Source: Mytilus californianus (taxonomy: Eukaryota; Mollusca; Bivalvia; Mytilida; Mytilidae). Taken from it: 64,000 nucleotides of DNA. The position numbers and the translations under genes are program-made. The notes under the pieces are model-generated. The model searched no databases, was not told the DNA's origin, and saw nothing but the letters and a program-made list of their open reading frames with translations. Positions 20,490 through 31,479 of the stretch are shown here, piece after piece. How positions within the stretch are numbered: position 1 is the stretch's first letter; every line of letters starts with the position of its first letter. The DNA lies in assembly GCF_021869535.1 (NCBI RefSeq), contig NW_026262668.1:22635732-22699731 (forward strand). The letters run 5' to 3'.

Positions 20490-21260
20490 TTGAATGTAAA
20501 AGTAAAAAATTCACATAATTATACATTGTACATCTGTAGCAAGAGCAATTTTGCTGGAGATTCAGAATGCGTACCACAGATAATACTAGTTTATTGACTG
20601 GTTTACGATGGATGCCAAATGTAATAAAGTTAAAAATAATCTAAACTTAATGAAAGGGAAACAGTTTCAACAAAATTCATGTATAATTATTCAAAAAAGA
20701 CCTTAAGCAATTATTTTATTTATTTCGGAAAGCATCATTAACTGGAGCATCATGAAATTGTAGTATTATGGCAACTACGCTAAATATATGTATTTGACTT
20801 AGTACGGTTAAATTGTAGACAATCCTTAATCAGCTGTCAACAATAGCAGATTGCTAAATACTATATATGTAAATTTCAAAGGTTTCTAAATTTTGGTAAT
20901 TACAATTTTTTAACTATTCAAAAAAAGATAAATAAATTCTGTATATTTATATATGTCTTTTTGAATAAATCATAAATACCAAAATCTATATAATTTAAAT
21001 ACTTTGTAATGATAAAGCATTAAATGAAATATAAATATACAAGTATGAAATCTGGTAATAAAAAGGGGAGCTAGCAACCCATTTAAGTTATATTAAACTT
21101 AATATATGTTAACTTAAATATTGACGTGAACCGTGTGGATATAATCATTTCCAGCTATTATAAAATAAAAAAGACAAAATACGAAATTATTTTTATGAAA
21201 TTCCGTTGATTCATTGTCAAAACATAAAACAGACAGTCGTTTTACTAGAAATGGGTTAAG
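20490..21260. other. Unannotated AT-rich stretch
   Basis: Strongly AT-rich with no recognised gene, RNA or repeat family. Confidence 0.45.
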
Positions 21261-21261
21261 C

Positions 21262-21367
21262 TAGAGAATTGATAAGAAGTAGTGGATTCGGAAACGATAA
21301 TCAACTTGCGACTAAAGTTGCTCGTTGATTATCGTTTACGAATCCACTACTTCTTATCAATTCTCTA
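21262..21367. repeat. Near-perfect hairpin, 44-bp arms, 18-base loop
   Basis: The left arm 21,262-21,305 and right arm 21,324-21,367 are reverse complements with a single mismatch (G versus T in the middle). The loop is TTGCGACTAAAGTTGCTC. It lies just upstream of a Penelope-like fossil. The small frame 21,282-21,518 runs through it and is not a gene. Confidence 0.95.
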
Positions 21368-21371
21368 CTAC

Positions 21372-21520
21372 ATGATTCATAAATATAAATCAACATGCAG
21401 ACATCTTATATGTCATGTTCAAGTACATGAAGTATTTCACATCCAATCTTTTATGTTAATAATCTATACAAAACACAACAAGAGTGCACACGCTGAAATC
21501 TCTCGCCTACTATACTGATC
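21372..21520 (+). pseudogene. Penelope-like fossil fragment
   Basis: ATAAATATAAATCAACATGC.. and CACATCCAATCTTTTATG follow 19,340-19,410 in order; the reading KYKSTCRHLI matches KYSSTCRLLI. It is frame-damaged by a small insertion after that point. Confidence 0.55.
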
Positions 21521-21574
21521 ATTGATTTTATGTTGATAGTACTACATATAAAGTTTTACTACAAATATCACATT

Positions 21575-22830
21575 AGCATTTATGATCCAAGAAAATGAGG
21601 TCAAGGTCAGATAAACCAAGCCGGAAATACATGAACACCTTTAATACAATCCCTCCATACACAGAATATAGATGACCTATTGCTTATAGTACATGTATAA
21701 AAGAAACAAACCAAACCTTGGAAATTCTATACTGACCAATGAACCATGAAAAAAGTCAAGGTCATTTGAACCCTGCCAGACAGACATGTACACCTTAAAA
21801 TCATTCCATGCATCAAATATATAGTTGACCTATTGCTTAAAAGGTATCTAAGAAAAAAAGTTAACCAGGAAAACTAAATACATTGACCAATCAACCATGA
21901 AAATGAGGTGAAGGTCAAATGATACCTGCCAGACAGACATATACACCTTACAATCATTCCACACACCAAATATAGTTGACCTATTGCTTAAAGTTTAAGA
22001 AAAACAGACCAAAACACAAAAACTTAACAGAAGCAATGAACCATGAAAATGAGGTCAAGGTCAAATAAAACATGCCAGACTGACATGTACATCGTAAAAT
22101 ATTTCCATACACCAAATATAGTTGACCTACTGCAAACAGTATAAGAAAAACAGACCAAAACACAAAAACTAAACTATGACCACTGAACCATGAAAATGAG
22201 GTCAAGGTCAGATGACACCTGCCAGTTGAACATGTACACCTTACAATCATTACATACACCAAATATAGTAGACCTATTGCTTATAGTATCTCAGATATGG
22301 ACTTGACCACGAAAACTAAACCTTGTTCGCTGATCTATGAAATGAGGTTGAGGTCAAGTGAAAACTGTCTGATAGGCATGATGACCTTGCAAGGTACGCA
22401 CATACCAAATATAGTTATCCTATTACTCATACTGTGGATTCATTTGTTTTCGTGGGTATCAACTTTCGTGGATTGAGGAACACTTGCATTTTCGTGGATA
22501 TTTGATTTCGTGGTTTTGCCAATCTCTGCATACAAAGCCAAATTAACATTTGTAATTCGTTGAACATTTGAATTCGTGGTTCACCTGTACCCACAAAACC
22601 CACGAAAATTGGTATCCAACGAATAATAATGAATCCACAGTAATAAGAGCGAAATTAACATTACAAAAAATCTTAACTTTTTTTTAAAGTAGTCACTGAA
22701 CCATGAAAATGAGGTCACGGACAATGGACATATGACAGACGGACACTTCATATCATGAGGCATATACAAAGTATGAAGCATCCAGGTCTTCTACCTTCGG
22801 AAATATTAAGCTTTTAACAAGTTAGTTAAC
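21575..22830 (+). repeat. Array of about 146-bp monomers (pearl-like core)
   Basis: The marker ACCATGAAAATGAGGTCAAG, or close variants, recurs at about 21,745, 21,893, 22,040, 22,186, 22,335 and 22,700. It is accompanied by CTGCCAG, CATGTACACCTTA and CCAAATATAGTTGACCTATT. The array is interrupted by a MITE at 22,432-22,640. The right end has GCCGCCGCCGCATCA followed by TGTCGAGCTTTCTGCGACAA, a damaged terminal hairpin. Small minus-strand frames are repeat shadows. Confidence 0.75.
22432..22640. mobile_element. 209-bp MITE, CTGTGGATTC ends, TA target
   Basis: The ends are CTGTGGATTCATT and AATGAATCCACAG. The inverted similarity runs inward for about 40 bases through TCGTGGGTATCAA/TTGGTATCCAACGA. 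TA flanks both sides (22,430-22,431 and 22,641-22,642). A TA target and these ends suggest a Tc1/mariner-type MITE. It interrupts the 146-bp monomer array. Confidence 0.75.
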
Positions 22831-22879
22831 GCCGCCGCCGCATCACTACCCTATGTCGAGCTTTCTGCGACAAAAGTCA

Positions 22880-23100
22880 CATTCTCAACAAAAATGTTGT
22901 CATTCACCTCAAAGCTAACCAAACCTTGAAACAAACTTATTCAGAAGGGATATATAGATATAATCCCATAAACCTGTTCGCCAACTTCCACAATTTCTGA
23001 ATGATTTTAACAAGTACCCCTGTTCTACAGTTTCGGAATCTTTCAAACAAGTACCACCTATTTGCCTAAATCGCAAACTAATAAAAATAAGAATAAATAG
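22880..23100 (+). pseudogene. Penelope-like fossil followed by decayed minisatellite
   Basis: TTGTCATTCACCTCAAAGCTAACC.. and TCAGAAGGGATATATAGAT parallel 19,425-19,490 (CACCTCTGAAACTAAC, AAGAAGGGATATAG). It is followed at 22,970-23,080 by TGTTCGCCAACTTC and AACAAGTACCCCTGTTC, akin to the minisatellite at 12.4 kb. The minus-strand frame here is a shadow. Confidence 0.45.
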
Positions 23101-23179
23101 AAAACAAATAATGACAATCAAAACTAAGAATTAAGGGATATACTTGCACATCTTTTGTGGAATAAAAAATTCATGCAAA

Positions 23180-23800
23180 TCTTATACCATCTCTAAAAAG
23201 TAATAGCTAAATCCAGTTGAAAAATTGCAACCTATCCAGAAACTAAATAGTGCTACATTTTGATAATTAAATAGCTATAGCCCATAAATAGTTTCCAAAA
23301 AGGAATACAAAAATCTTCAAAAAAGACTTAACAGCCTACTAACAGCCATTTCAAACATCATTATAAAATGTAACAAGTGCTTTTAAAATAAAAAGAATAT
23401 AAACATAAACATAACACAAATATGACATGTTCACATTGCAATCCTGCCATTCACCAAATATAGTAATCCTATTGCTTATATCAAATGATACATAAACCTA
23501 ATTAAAACAGCCAAACATTAACCAATGAACCATAATAATGAGTCCAAAATCAGATAAACCCTGCTAGCATACATGTACAGCTTTCAATCATTATTTACAC
23601 TTAATTAATTTAAAACCTAACAAAAAAAAACTCTCAAAAAATTTCTTAGCAGTAACTCAAAAGTGAAAATCAGGTAAAGGACATGTACATATATGACAGA
23701 CAAAACTTCGTAACATTATGTATCTGCATAGCAATAGAATGTAAAAAGCATCCAGTTCTTTAACTTCTAAAAAACTATAGGCTCTTATAAAGAGCCTGTG
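23180..23800 (+). repeat. Decayed core-repeat DNA
   Basis: Scattered traces of the 146-bp family (ACATGTACA, CCAAATATAGTAATCCTATT, AACCATAATAATGAG) lie between unrecognised AT-rich sequence. No gene is seen. Confidence 0.35.
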
Positions 23801-24770
23801 TGGTTGACCTTGATCTGAGTGCATATTCTACAGGGGACACTCTCCAACATTGCTCTTGTCAGATTTTCTCAATTCATAACAGTTTTCAAAATAATGGACA
23901 AAATTTGCATTTTACTCTGTGTTCTATTTCTGGCCATGTCGGCCATCTTCGTTAGCAGGCGGTGTAAGAGGACATATTTTACAAAAAAATAGATACTATA
24001 ATGATGATTGTAGCCAAGTCTGGTAAAATTTTACCTACAAGTTTCAGATTAGATTTTTGTAAAAGTAAACAATGTAAACACAATTTTAAATCGACATTAA
24101 AGGACAATAACTCCATTCCATTGTTATCGAAGATCTTATCTTGCCCATCAATTTTGCTTATCTAAGTTTCTATCTTAATATATATTATGATAATGAAGAT
24201 CTAAGGCAAAACACAAAAAAATTACTAAAAATAGTCGTTAAAAGGCAGTAATTTACTCTAATAAGGAATTGACCAATGATTTCGATCTATAGACTTATTT
24301 GTAGAACTTGTCTTCCTGATCATTCTGGTATTTTAAGGTTTTTCTCTATCTATTATACACATTATAGTTTTCAAGATAATAAGCAAAATTGAGAAAAAAA
24401 AGGTATTTTTTTTCATTTAAGGGCAATAACTCCCACAAGTCATATAACGGTTTTGACATATAGAACAAATTGTAGAGCTCGACATACTAAAAATTTTTGT
24501 TCTGTCAGATTTTCTCTATTTATAGTGATTTTCGAAATCATAGACAAATCTTGAAATTTACCCCTATGTTCTATTTTTAGCCAAGTTGGCCATCTTGGTT
24601 GGCAGGTGGGGTTATCAGATACATTTTTCAAACTATATACTCCAATAATGATTTTAGCCAAATTTAGTTAAATTTGGCCTTGCAGTTTCAGGAGAAGTTT
24701 TTTGTAAAAGTTAACAACGACAGACGATGACAACGACAGACGCCAAGTGATGATCTAAATATGCTTTATA
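23800..24770 (+). repeat. Long-period direct repeat (about 640 bp) with AACGACAGACG tail
   Basis: TGTCAGATTTTCTC, GTTCTATTT..GCCA, GTTGGCCATCTTGGTTGGCAG and TTTTTGTAAAAGT recur in the same order at 23,856-24,075 and 24,498-24,715. The right edge carries CAACGACAGACGATGACAAC, similar in position to the GAC/GACGG tails of the other core-repeat elements. Confidence 0.55.
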
Positions 24771-24848
24771 CAGTTTATCATGTTTATGTCATCGCTGCCC
24801 CCAGATTGAAATCTCTATGTATGTAATTCTGCTACTTTAAAAAAAACT

Positions 24849-25379
24849 AGCATTCTGTGAGTATTGCATGGCAATACATAGTCCCCTACTGGTTAAAAAT
24901 TCATTTTATTGGAACAAAGTTCTAACTTGATCTATAACTTGTCAATGTATTCAAACATGACAAAAAAACGTGTTGAAAACTAATAATTTTAGTGAATTTT
25001 CTAAGCCCAAGAACCATAACTCTGCACAAAATTATCAGACCAGAACAAAATTCAAACTTGAACTGTAACTTGTCATGATAAAACTATATACCAATTATCA
25101 AATCCATATCTTCAAGAATCAATGACAAAAAAAGTGAGGAAAGCTGATTATTTTAGTGAATTTTCAAAGTCAAAGGACCATAACTCTGCACAAAATCATT
25201 AGACCGGAACAAAATTTGAACTTGATTTGTAACTTGTCATGATAAAATAAAACACCAAATATCAAATCAATATCTTCAAGAATGACAAAATAAGTGTGGA
25301 AAAGTGATTTGCAGAACTGATGGAGGGATAGACGGAGTGCAAACCTAAAGTCCCCTCCCACTTCGTGGGTAGGGGACTG
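24849..25379 (+). mobile_element. Core-repeat element, TAGTCCCCTAC family
   Basis: The left end GTATTGCATGGCAATACATAGTCCCCTACT-like sequence is followed by three degenerate modules (GGACCATAACTCTGCAC at about 25,010 and 25,178). The right end is GGGATAGACGGAGTGC, then a hairpin with arms AGTCCCCTCCCAC and GTGGGTAGGGGACT. This is the most compact complete copy in the window, about 530 bases. Confidence 0.7.
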
Positions 25380-25510
25380 ATAAGGGGCTCTTAACAGCCT
25401 GTGTCACACACCAAGATACATAAATTTGCACCTTCAACAATGGCAAATGAATGTCCACTCACCAATATTCATTACATAGTATAAATCTAAAATAGAATTC
25501 ATGACTAAAC

Positions 25511-25790
25511 AAGAATGTGTCCAAAGTACACGGATGCCCCACTCTCACTATAATTTTCTATGTTCAGTGGACCGTGAAATTGGGGTCAAAACTCTAATTT
25601 GGCATTAAAATTAGAAAGATCATATCAAAGGGAACATGTGTACTAAGTTTAAGTTTCAATTTGATTGGACTTCAACTTCATCAAAAACTACCTTGACCAA
25701 AAACTTTAACCTGAAGCGGGACAAACGGACAGACAAACTAATGAACGGACGCACAGACCAGAAAACATAATGCCCATAAATGGGGCATAA
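25511..25790 (+). mobile_element. Core-repeat element, ATGCCCC family, one module
   Basis: The left end AAGAATGTGTCC is followed by GGATGCCCCACTC (25,532-25,544). There is one internal module, a GGACAAACGGACAGAC tract, then a terminal hairpin ATGCCC-ATAAAT-GGGGCAT (25,770-25,788). It shows the same left-motif-to-right-hairpin design as the TAGTCCCC and TACGACC families. A related left end occurs at about 45,955. Confidence 0.65.
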
Positions 25791-25799
25791 AAATTATTT

Positions 25800-26430
25800 T
25801 TAATTGTCTTGCTGATAATTTTTGCTGTTTACATTTTTTTTAATCCCCCAAATATTTCCCCAAAAATGCATATACAATGTATATGGGAAAAATCATCATG
25901 GCAATATTCTTATAAAAGGTTGACAGAAAATTTCAGCAATCTTTATAATATTTGAATTATTTTTAAACTTGTCTTGCTCATCACCTTTCCTTATTAAAGT
26001 TTATATCTATCTACATGTTGTACATTTGACATATTTTAAGATAAAACATTAAAAGGCAACAAGGAATAAGCAGTAAAATTTAATTGACATCAAATTGGGC
26101 TTTCTGTATCTTAAATCGCGTTTTCAGGCGTTTTTGACCTTCAACATTCTAAGCCTATTTTCAAATCTATAAAGGACCATAACTCCCAAACAGAAAAATA
26201 AATATTACAAATATTTAAATTAATCACCATTTTGTAATGCAGTAACCATGGTAAGAGCATATCAAAATATATAAACATGATAAAGAGCGTTGGCTTAACA
26301 GTTCATTAGTAATTGCATAAAAAAAACATAAAGTGCAAATTTCCAATCTATAAAGAACAATAAATGATTATAGGCAAAAATGAAATTGTCAAAATTTCAA
26401 TGTATACACATGTATATTTAACTTTACTAT
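25800..26430. other. Unannotated AT-rich stretch
   Basis: No gene is recognised. A GGACCATAACTCCC motif near 26,170 suggests remote core-repeat ancestry. Confidence 0.4.
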
Positions 26431-26431
26431 T

Positions 26432-26895
26432 GTATTATTACTAGGATTAATACCACCATTGTTTTTCCTATATTCATGATATTAGTCTTTGTTAAATTTG
26501 GCATTTTTTTTAAAAGTGTGCAGAATTTATTTGTGTCAACATGTTCAAATAAAGAAATACTTGATATGAGTAAAGTTTTATTCTGTCCAGGATTTCAGAC
26601 AAAATTTCAAATAACATTTCATTGCATATAAAAAAAATAACCATCACTGGACAAATGCTGAAAGAATGGAAGTTAACAAATCAAATTTTCAACATTTTTT
26701 TTTCTGTTTACAAGCTTTTAAAAGAAATTTAACCATGTAACCTCAAATTTCAAAAACATTTTATAAAAAGACTAAATAAAAATAAAACGGTGCTTTGAAA
26801 CTCCCAAGATATATGTTTATGACTACAAAAAACTTTCTTCAATGAAATGCAGGGTTAGCTTCCTATAACTGTCAAATTCAAGAAAACATTTTTTT
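26432..26895 (+). repeat. Dispersed repeat R, diverged copy of the tandem-unit end
   Basis: AATACCACCATTG, TAGTCTTTGTTAAATTTG, AAATAAAGAAATACTT, ACATTTCATTGCATATA, AACCATCACTGGA and ACTGTCAAATTCAAG occur here in the same order as at 46,198-46,600 and 63,100-63,500. Divergence is much greater than between the tandem units. Confidence 0.7.
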
Positions 26896-26929
26896 CTTAC
26901 CATTTGTTTTATATGAAACCGGATGTCAT

Positions 26930-27190
26930 AGATATAAGAAGATGTAGTATGAGTGCCAATGAGACAACTCTCCATCCAAGTCAAAATTTATAAAAGTAAA
27001 CCATTATAGGTCAAAGTACGGTCTTCAACATGGAGCCTTGGCTCACACCGAACAGTAACCTATAAAGGGCCCCAAAAATTACTAGTGTAAAACCATTCAA
27101 ACGGGAAAACCAACGGTCTAATCTATATAAAAAACGAGAAACAAGAAACACTTATGAACCACATCAACAAACGACATTTTGTTCATTGTA
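26930..27190 (+). repeat. Dispersed repeat (mussel-type, GAAGATG..GAGACAAC)
   Basis: It begins near AGAAGATGTAGTATGAGTGC with CAATGAGACAACTCTCCATC, then GTACGGTCTTCAACA, AAAGGGCCCC and CATCAACAAACGACA. It parallels the copies starting at 32,565 and 40,448 but has diverged. No coding potential. Confidence 0.6.
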
Positions 27191-27199
27191 CTATGATTG

Positions 27200-28620
27200 G
27201 ATGGTAATATAACGAAAACCTTTTTTTTAGTAAACTAAATGTGATTATTTTTCTGTGAAATATTGGTTATTTCAAGCATAACTGTCAACTTGTTTTATTA
27301 TTTGATCGGTTCAAAAGTTTAATATAAATTTAGTATAATGTACATGTACATGTATGATAACATCTACAGTGATTTCAGCAAAATTTCTAAGAAATATCCA
27401 AATCATGCCCGTAATGAAAAAAATTAAAATATAGTGTGGACCAATAAATAGTCAAATATTTGTTTAATGATTTCATCTCCATTAAAACACCAGAACATGA
27501 TACAATAGATGAGTTTAAGATTATAAACACCACTTATGTTTCTCTATATGCCTTCATTATAAGGTCTCTAGGGTCCATTCCCTCAAAACTTTAACTTTTA
27601 CCCTAACAAATAAAAGTTTTAGGGTAAATATCATTACCCTTGAAATGTCAGAGTAATATATCACAATTCATCAATTGTTTTTCCCATTTTTGTCTTAAGC
27701 CTTATAATACAGTTGTTATACTTAGTACGCTCTGACACTATCAGTCACTACATTAATACCTGTCCACAATCATAACTGAACATAATATAAATATTGCTGG
27801 AGAGTTCATTTAAAAAATAATTTTCTGTTCAATAAAATAAAGAAAATTTAAAAATAATTGTGTAAAGATTAAAAATAAAACCTCACGTGACAAGGCGAAC
27901 TTTATAATAAGACATATAGATATGAGCAAAAAAAGAAAAGGAGTATACTGTCCCCTTGAATTATTAAAATGATTCTCTTTGGGCCCACAAATTAGAAATT
28001 TCTTAAAATTTCTTACTGGTAAATAAAATCTGTTATCATGGTTATATAAACATTATGAAAGGAAAAAAAACATATTTGAAACAATCTCTAAGCAAATAAA
28101 TTGAATACACATTAAAAAAAATCAAAAGTTCTCATTAAGAAGTTTTAAATTAAATAACAGTCACTGTGATATCTGGTGACAAAAATAAAAAAAAAATTAG
28201 AATAAAAGGTTTCTTTTTCTTCGCTAAAATATGCAGTTAAAATGAGTTAATGTCCAAAATATATATAAAAACAAAAAGCAATAAAAAATCTTTCAAATAG
28301 AATTGATGATAATTGTTTAAACTTATATACACCTTATCGCTATTTATTCCATTCCGGGTAAGTTCTAAAATTACACAACTTTTTCATCCAGTTGAAGCTA
28401 TCTGGGGCCCTGTTGAAACAATGTAAAATGCATAATACTTTTTTAAAGAGACCTGTTTAAACCATCGTACTACACTTCAAACAAAATATTTTTTTACTTT
28501 AATTTGAGTTTCGGAAAAAGTGGATCATAATCTATTAAAGTTTCAAAGTGTTGGCTTTCTAAATTATTTCATCCCTCAGCTTGTTACTGATGACCTTTGT
28601 TTTGGCACCGGATGACTCAG
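27200..28620. other. Unannotated AT-rich stretch
   Basis: About 1.4 kb very rich in A and T. I see no gene, tRNA or clear repeat. Confidence 0.5.
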
Positions 28621-28627
28621 TTGATAC

Positions 28628-29092
28628 ATGGTAATGGATCGTCCAGTCGTCGAATACTCTTCCCCTGTATGGGATCCGTACAAAAAGCAACACATCACTC
28701 AGGTTGAGCAGGTACAGCGTAAGGCAGCCAGGTTTGTCTTCAATGATTATAAAGACAGATCACCTGGAGCAGTTTCAAATTTAATTAAATCATTGGAATG
28801 GGAAAATTTAGAAATAAGAAGGAAAAAAGTTAGATTAACTATGCTATATAAAATAAATTGGGGGTTAGTGGAAGTTCCTAAGGACAATTTAACAATATCT
28901 GATAGACGTACTAGGGGGAAACATAAATTTAGGCAAATATCAACAAATAAAGATTTCTATAAATTTTCTTTTTATCCTCGCACTATTTCGGACTGGAACT
29001 CACTACCTGAAGCAATAGGTATGTTTGACACCCTGGAATCCTTCAAAAGTGGCATATCCACTCTAACATTTGAAGGAGCCACAACTTATTAA
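28628..29092 (+). pseudogene. 5'-truncated LINE reverse transcriptase, C-terminal tail
   Basis: The open frame of 154 codons starts VVEYSSPVWDPY and has VEQVQRKAARFVFNDY, LEWENLEIRRKKVRLTMLYK and FYPRTISDWNSLP. These are the conserved C-terminal blocks downstream of the reverse transcriptase in jockey/CR1-type LINEs (EYas.vWdP, iE.vQRrAarfv, RR..rL...Yki, R.i..WN.LP). The endonuclease and catalytic palm are missing, and similarity begins abruptly near the first ATG, so it is a 5'-truncated insertion typical of target-primed reverse transcription. The reading frame itself is intact. Confidence 0.9.
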
Positions 29093-29268
29093 ACTACAAT
29101 TTGGTACAAAGCCACTGTACATAATGTATATATGTTATTGTTAATGATTTTTCTTTGTCATATTATTTTTAAATTAAGTGACAAGTCCATATGTACATAG
29201 CACACAAGTTCCGGGAAGTTTTACACTCCTACCTAGGAGTCTACTCCCGTATTCGGAAGAAGAAGAAG
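29093..29268 (+). mobile_element. LINE 3' untranslated region
   Basis: This follows the stop codon and ends GGAAGAAGAAGAAGAC, a simple-repeat tail of the sort seen at jockey-type LINE 3' ends. No poly(A) tail is visible. Confidence 0.6.
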
Positions 29269-29269
29269 A

Positions 29270-29710
29270 CATTTTAATTAAAAATACATGTGATCACTCT
29301 TGCACTGAAATTTGATTAATTTTGGTCGGTATTTAGTGTTTGGGACTTACAAAAATAAGGGACATACTGTATACCATTTAGTCACAGCATTATAATGTTC
29401 TATAATGATCTATAATCTCAGCACCAAGTAGGACTCAGTAAAAGGTTAGCGGTCAATTTCCAGGGAGAGTTTGAAAACGGATGTTGACAACTTGTGTATT
29501 TCCGGAGACAAGGGCGGATTTATGTACATAAGGCCTTAATCCGAATTTAATATTTTTCACCACCGAGAATGATGATGTTTAAATAAATGTTACACTTTAT
29601 TTTTGCCTTTTAAAGTACTTCTTTGATAGCACACTTATTTAAATTGATATTAGCTATATATCAGCGTGTAGGCCAAAGACCACAATTAATGATCCCGCTT
29701 TTCGTTGTCC
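29270..29710. other. Unannotated sequence left of the tandem array
   Basis: Single-copy in this window. It ends CTTTTCGTTGTCC immediately before the first repeat unit. No gene is seen. Confidence 0.5.
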
Positions 29711-29711
29711 A

Positions 29712-30148
29712 CGAATATAGTTCCTTTTAATTAGAGTGTATTTTTTCTTAATTTTTTTTCTTTCCCTTCCTCACTCATTTCTTAGGTTTTTTTGGGTGGA
29801 AATAAAAGAAGAGAGATGAAATAATCTTTTGGATGTTGTATTTTAACTGATTTTGATATGGAAAGAGTGATTAGGCCAGGTGCAAAAAGGTGATATTTAC
29901 AGTTTTCGGAACATCTCTTGACTTGTCCATAGGGGTATGGATGTGTATTGGCTAAATTTGTAAGAGTCATTGGTTCAATCTTTCTGAAATTTGGATATAT
30001 TTTTGGACTAGTACTATACATTATACACACAAAAGATTTGACAAAAATGCAAGGTGCAATTTTTTTAATGAAACAAAACGTTATAAAGAACTAATAGGGG
30101 AATTTAATTGTGGTCTGTGGCCTGTACCTTTTGTGTTTTGTAGCTACA
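29712..30148. other. Start of unit 1, no gene recognised
   Basis: It holds a minus-strand frame of 82 codons (29,782-30,030) repeated identically in units 2 and 3. It has no domain or composition that suggests a protein; conservation merely follows the duplication. Confidence 0.5.
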
Positions 30149-30154
30149 AATAAT

Positions 30155-31472
30155 GGTATCCGGTCGTTCCGTCCCCAAACCGATCCGGCCCCAAGTCGAT
30201 CCGGCCCACGTCGATCCGTCCCTACGTCGATCCGGCCCCATAATAAAATATGAATAAACTATATTGACTTTGGAGGATTTTGTGACAAATTTTAACAGTA
30301 TAAATGGAATTTGTAAAAAGTATCGTTGATGGATGAAAACAGGTAAGTTATTGGAGTACCAGTCAAAGAATTATTTTACATCGATACGAAAATGAGTGTG
30401 ATTGTGTCTGTTTGTAAAGCAGCTTCAACATATTTTAATATGAAGTTATTTTCCATGATAACTTTGAATGTCATGGCGATTTTTATTTTATTTAATTCAC
30501 ACACAGAATAGCTAAATAAATATTTACAGTCCAATGGAACCTATAAAATTTAACTCATCATAATGACTTGTTTAATCAAATCATTAGTCTATAATTGGTT
30601 TGTTTATTCAACAATTGTCTAATGAATGTGAACTAAGGTAATGCCACTCGTAATCACTTAATTCAATCAAATCCTGATTGATTAAAGTTACGTAATCAAC
30701 AAGGTCTTTATAGTTTGATCTTTTGTTTGGTGTTATGTGTTATAATAATTAATTGTATTTTTATTTAAGGTAACATCAGCTAAAGGCTTCTATAATACAT
30801 GTTTTTTATTTGTAATATCGAATATAGTCAATATATTTTTTTAAAGTTGACAATATTTTGAATAGTTGTGTGTAGATAAAAAAAACAAGTTATATGAGTA
30901 TCCATTATTCTTTATTGCAAGATAATAACAAAATGATTACACTGAATGCACATTTTCACTCTCTAAAATATAATATCAGCATTACTATAATATAACAATA
31001 AATTCATACACACTAACAAACACACTATCTCTGACACTCACATAAATATATATAACTCTTAAATCATTTACACTAACAGTTACACTGTCACTAACATAAT
31101 ATAAAAGGGGTCACACTTGCAGCACTACAATAACATATACAGTAACTATCATACGCAGTACGTATACATATATAATATATATCCATTAATCTTGAAAACT
31201 TGTAATGAAAACATAATCAACATAGTTGTTTTAAACTCATCTGAAGAAAATATTTGTCAAAGGCCAATTTTTTTTTACCGCACACCTTTTACATTATAAT
31301 AAAATTCATAAACATTTATGAATTACAATTAATATATATCTTTAGTTTTATTCCTTATAAATATATTTTTTTATTGGGACGGATCGACTTTAAATATGGG
31401 CCGGATCGACGTTGGGCCGGATCGACGTGGGACGGATCGACTTGGGCCGGATCGACGTGGGGCCGGATCGAC
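30155..31472. mobile_element. Foldback-like element with GTCGATCCGGCCC repeats
   Basis: The left cluster (about 30,160-30,240) has four copies of a 13-15-bp motif around GTCGATCCGGCCC. The right cluster (31,377-31,472) has five to six copies of its complement, GGGCCGGATCGAC. The interior is about 1.1 kb, AT-rich, with CACTAACA-type simple sequence and no coding frame. Tandem motifs inside inverted termini resemble foldback elements. Target duplication was not identified, so it could instead be two inverted satellites. Confidence 0.6.
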
Positions 31473-31479
31473 ATGAAAG

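Noticed and set aside
29782..30030. 82-codon frame conserved in all three tandem units
   Set aside because: Identity reflects recent duplication, not selection; no recognisable domain.
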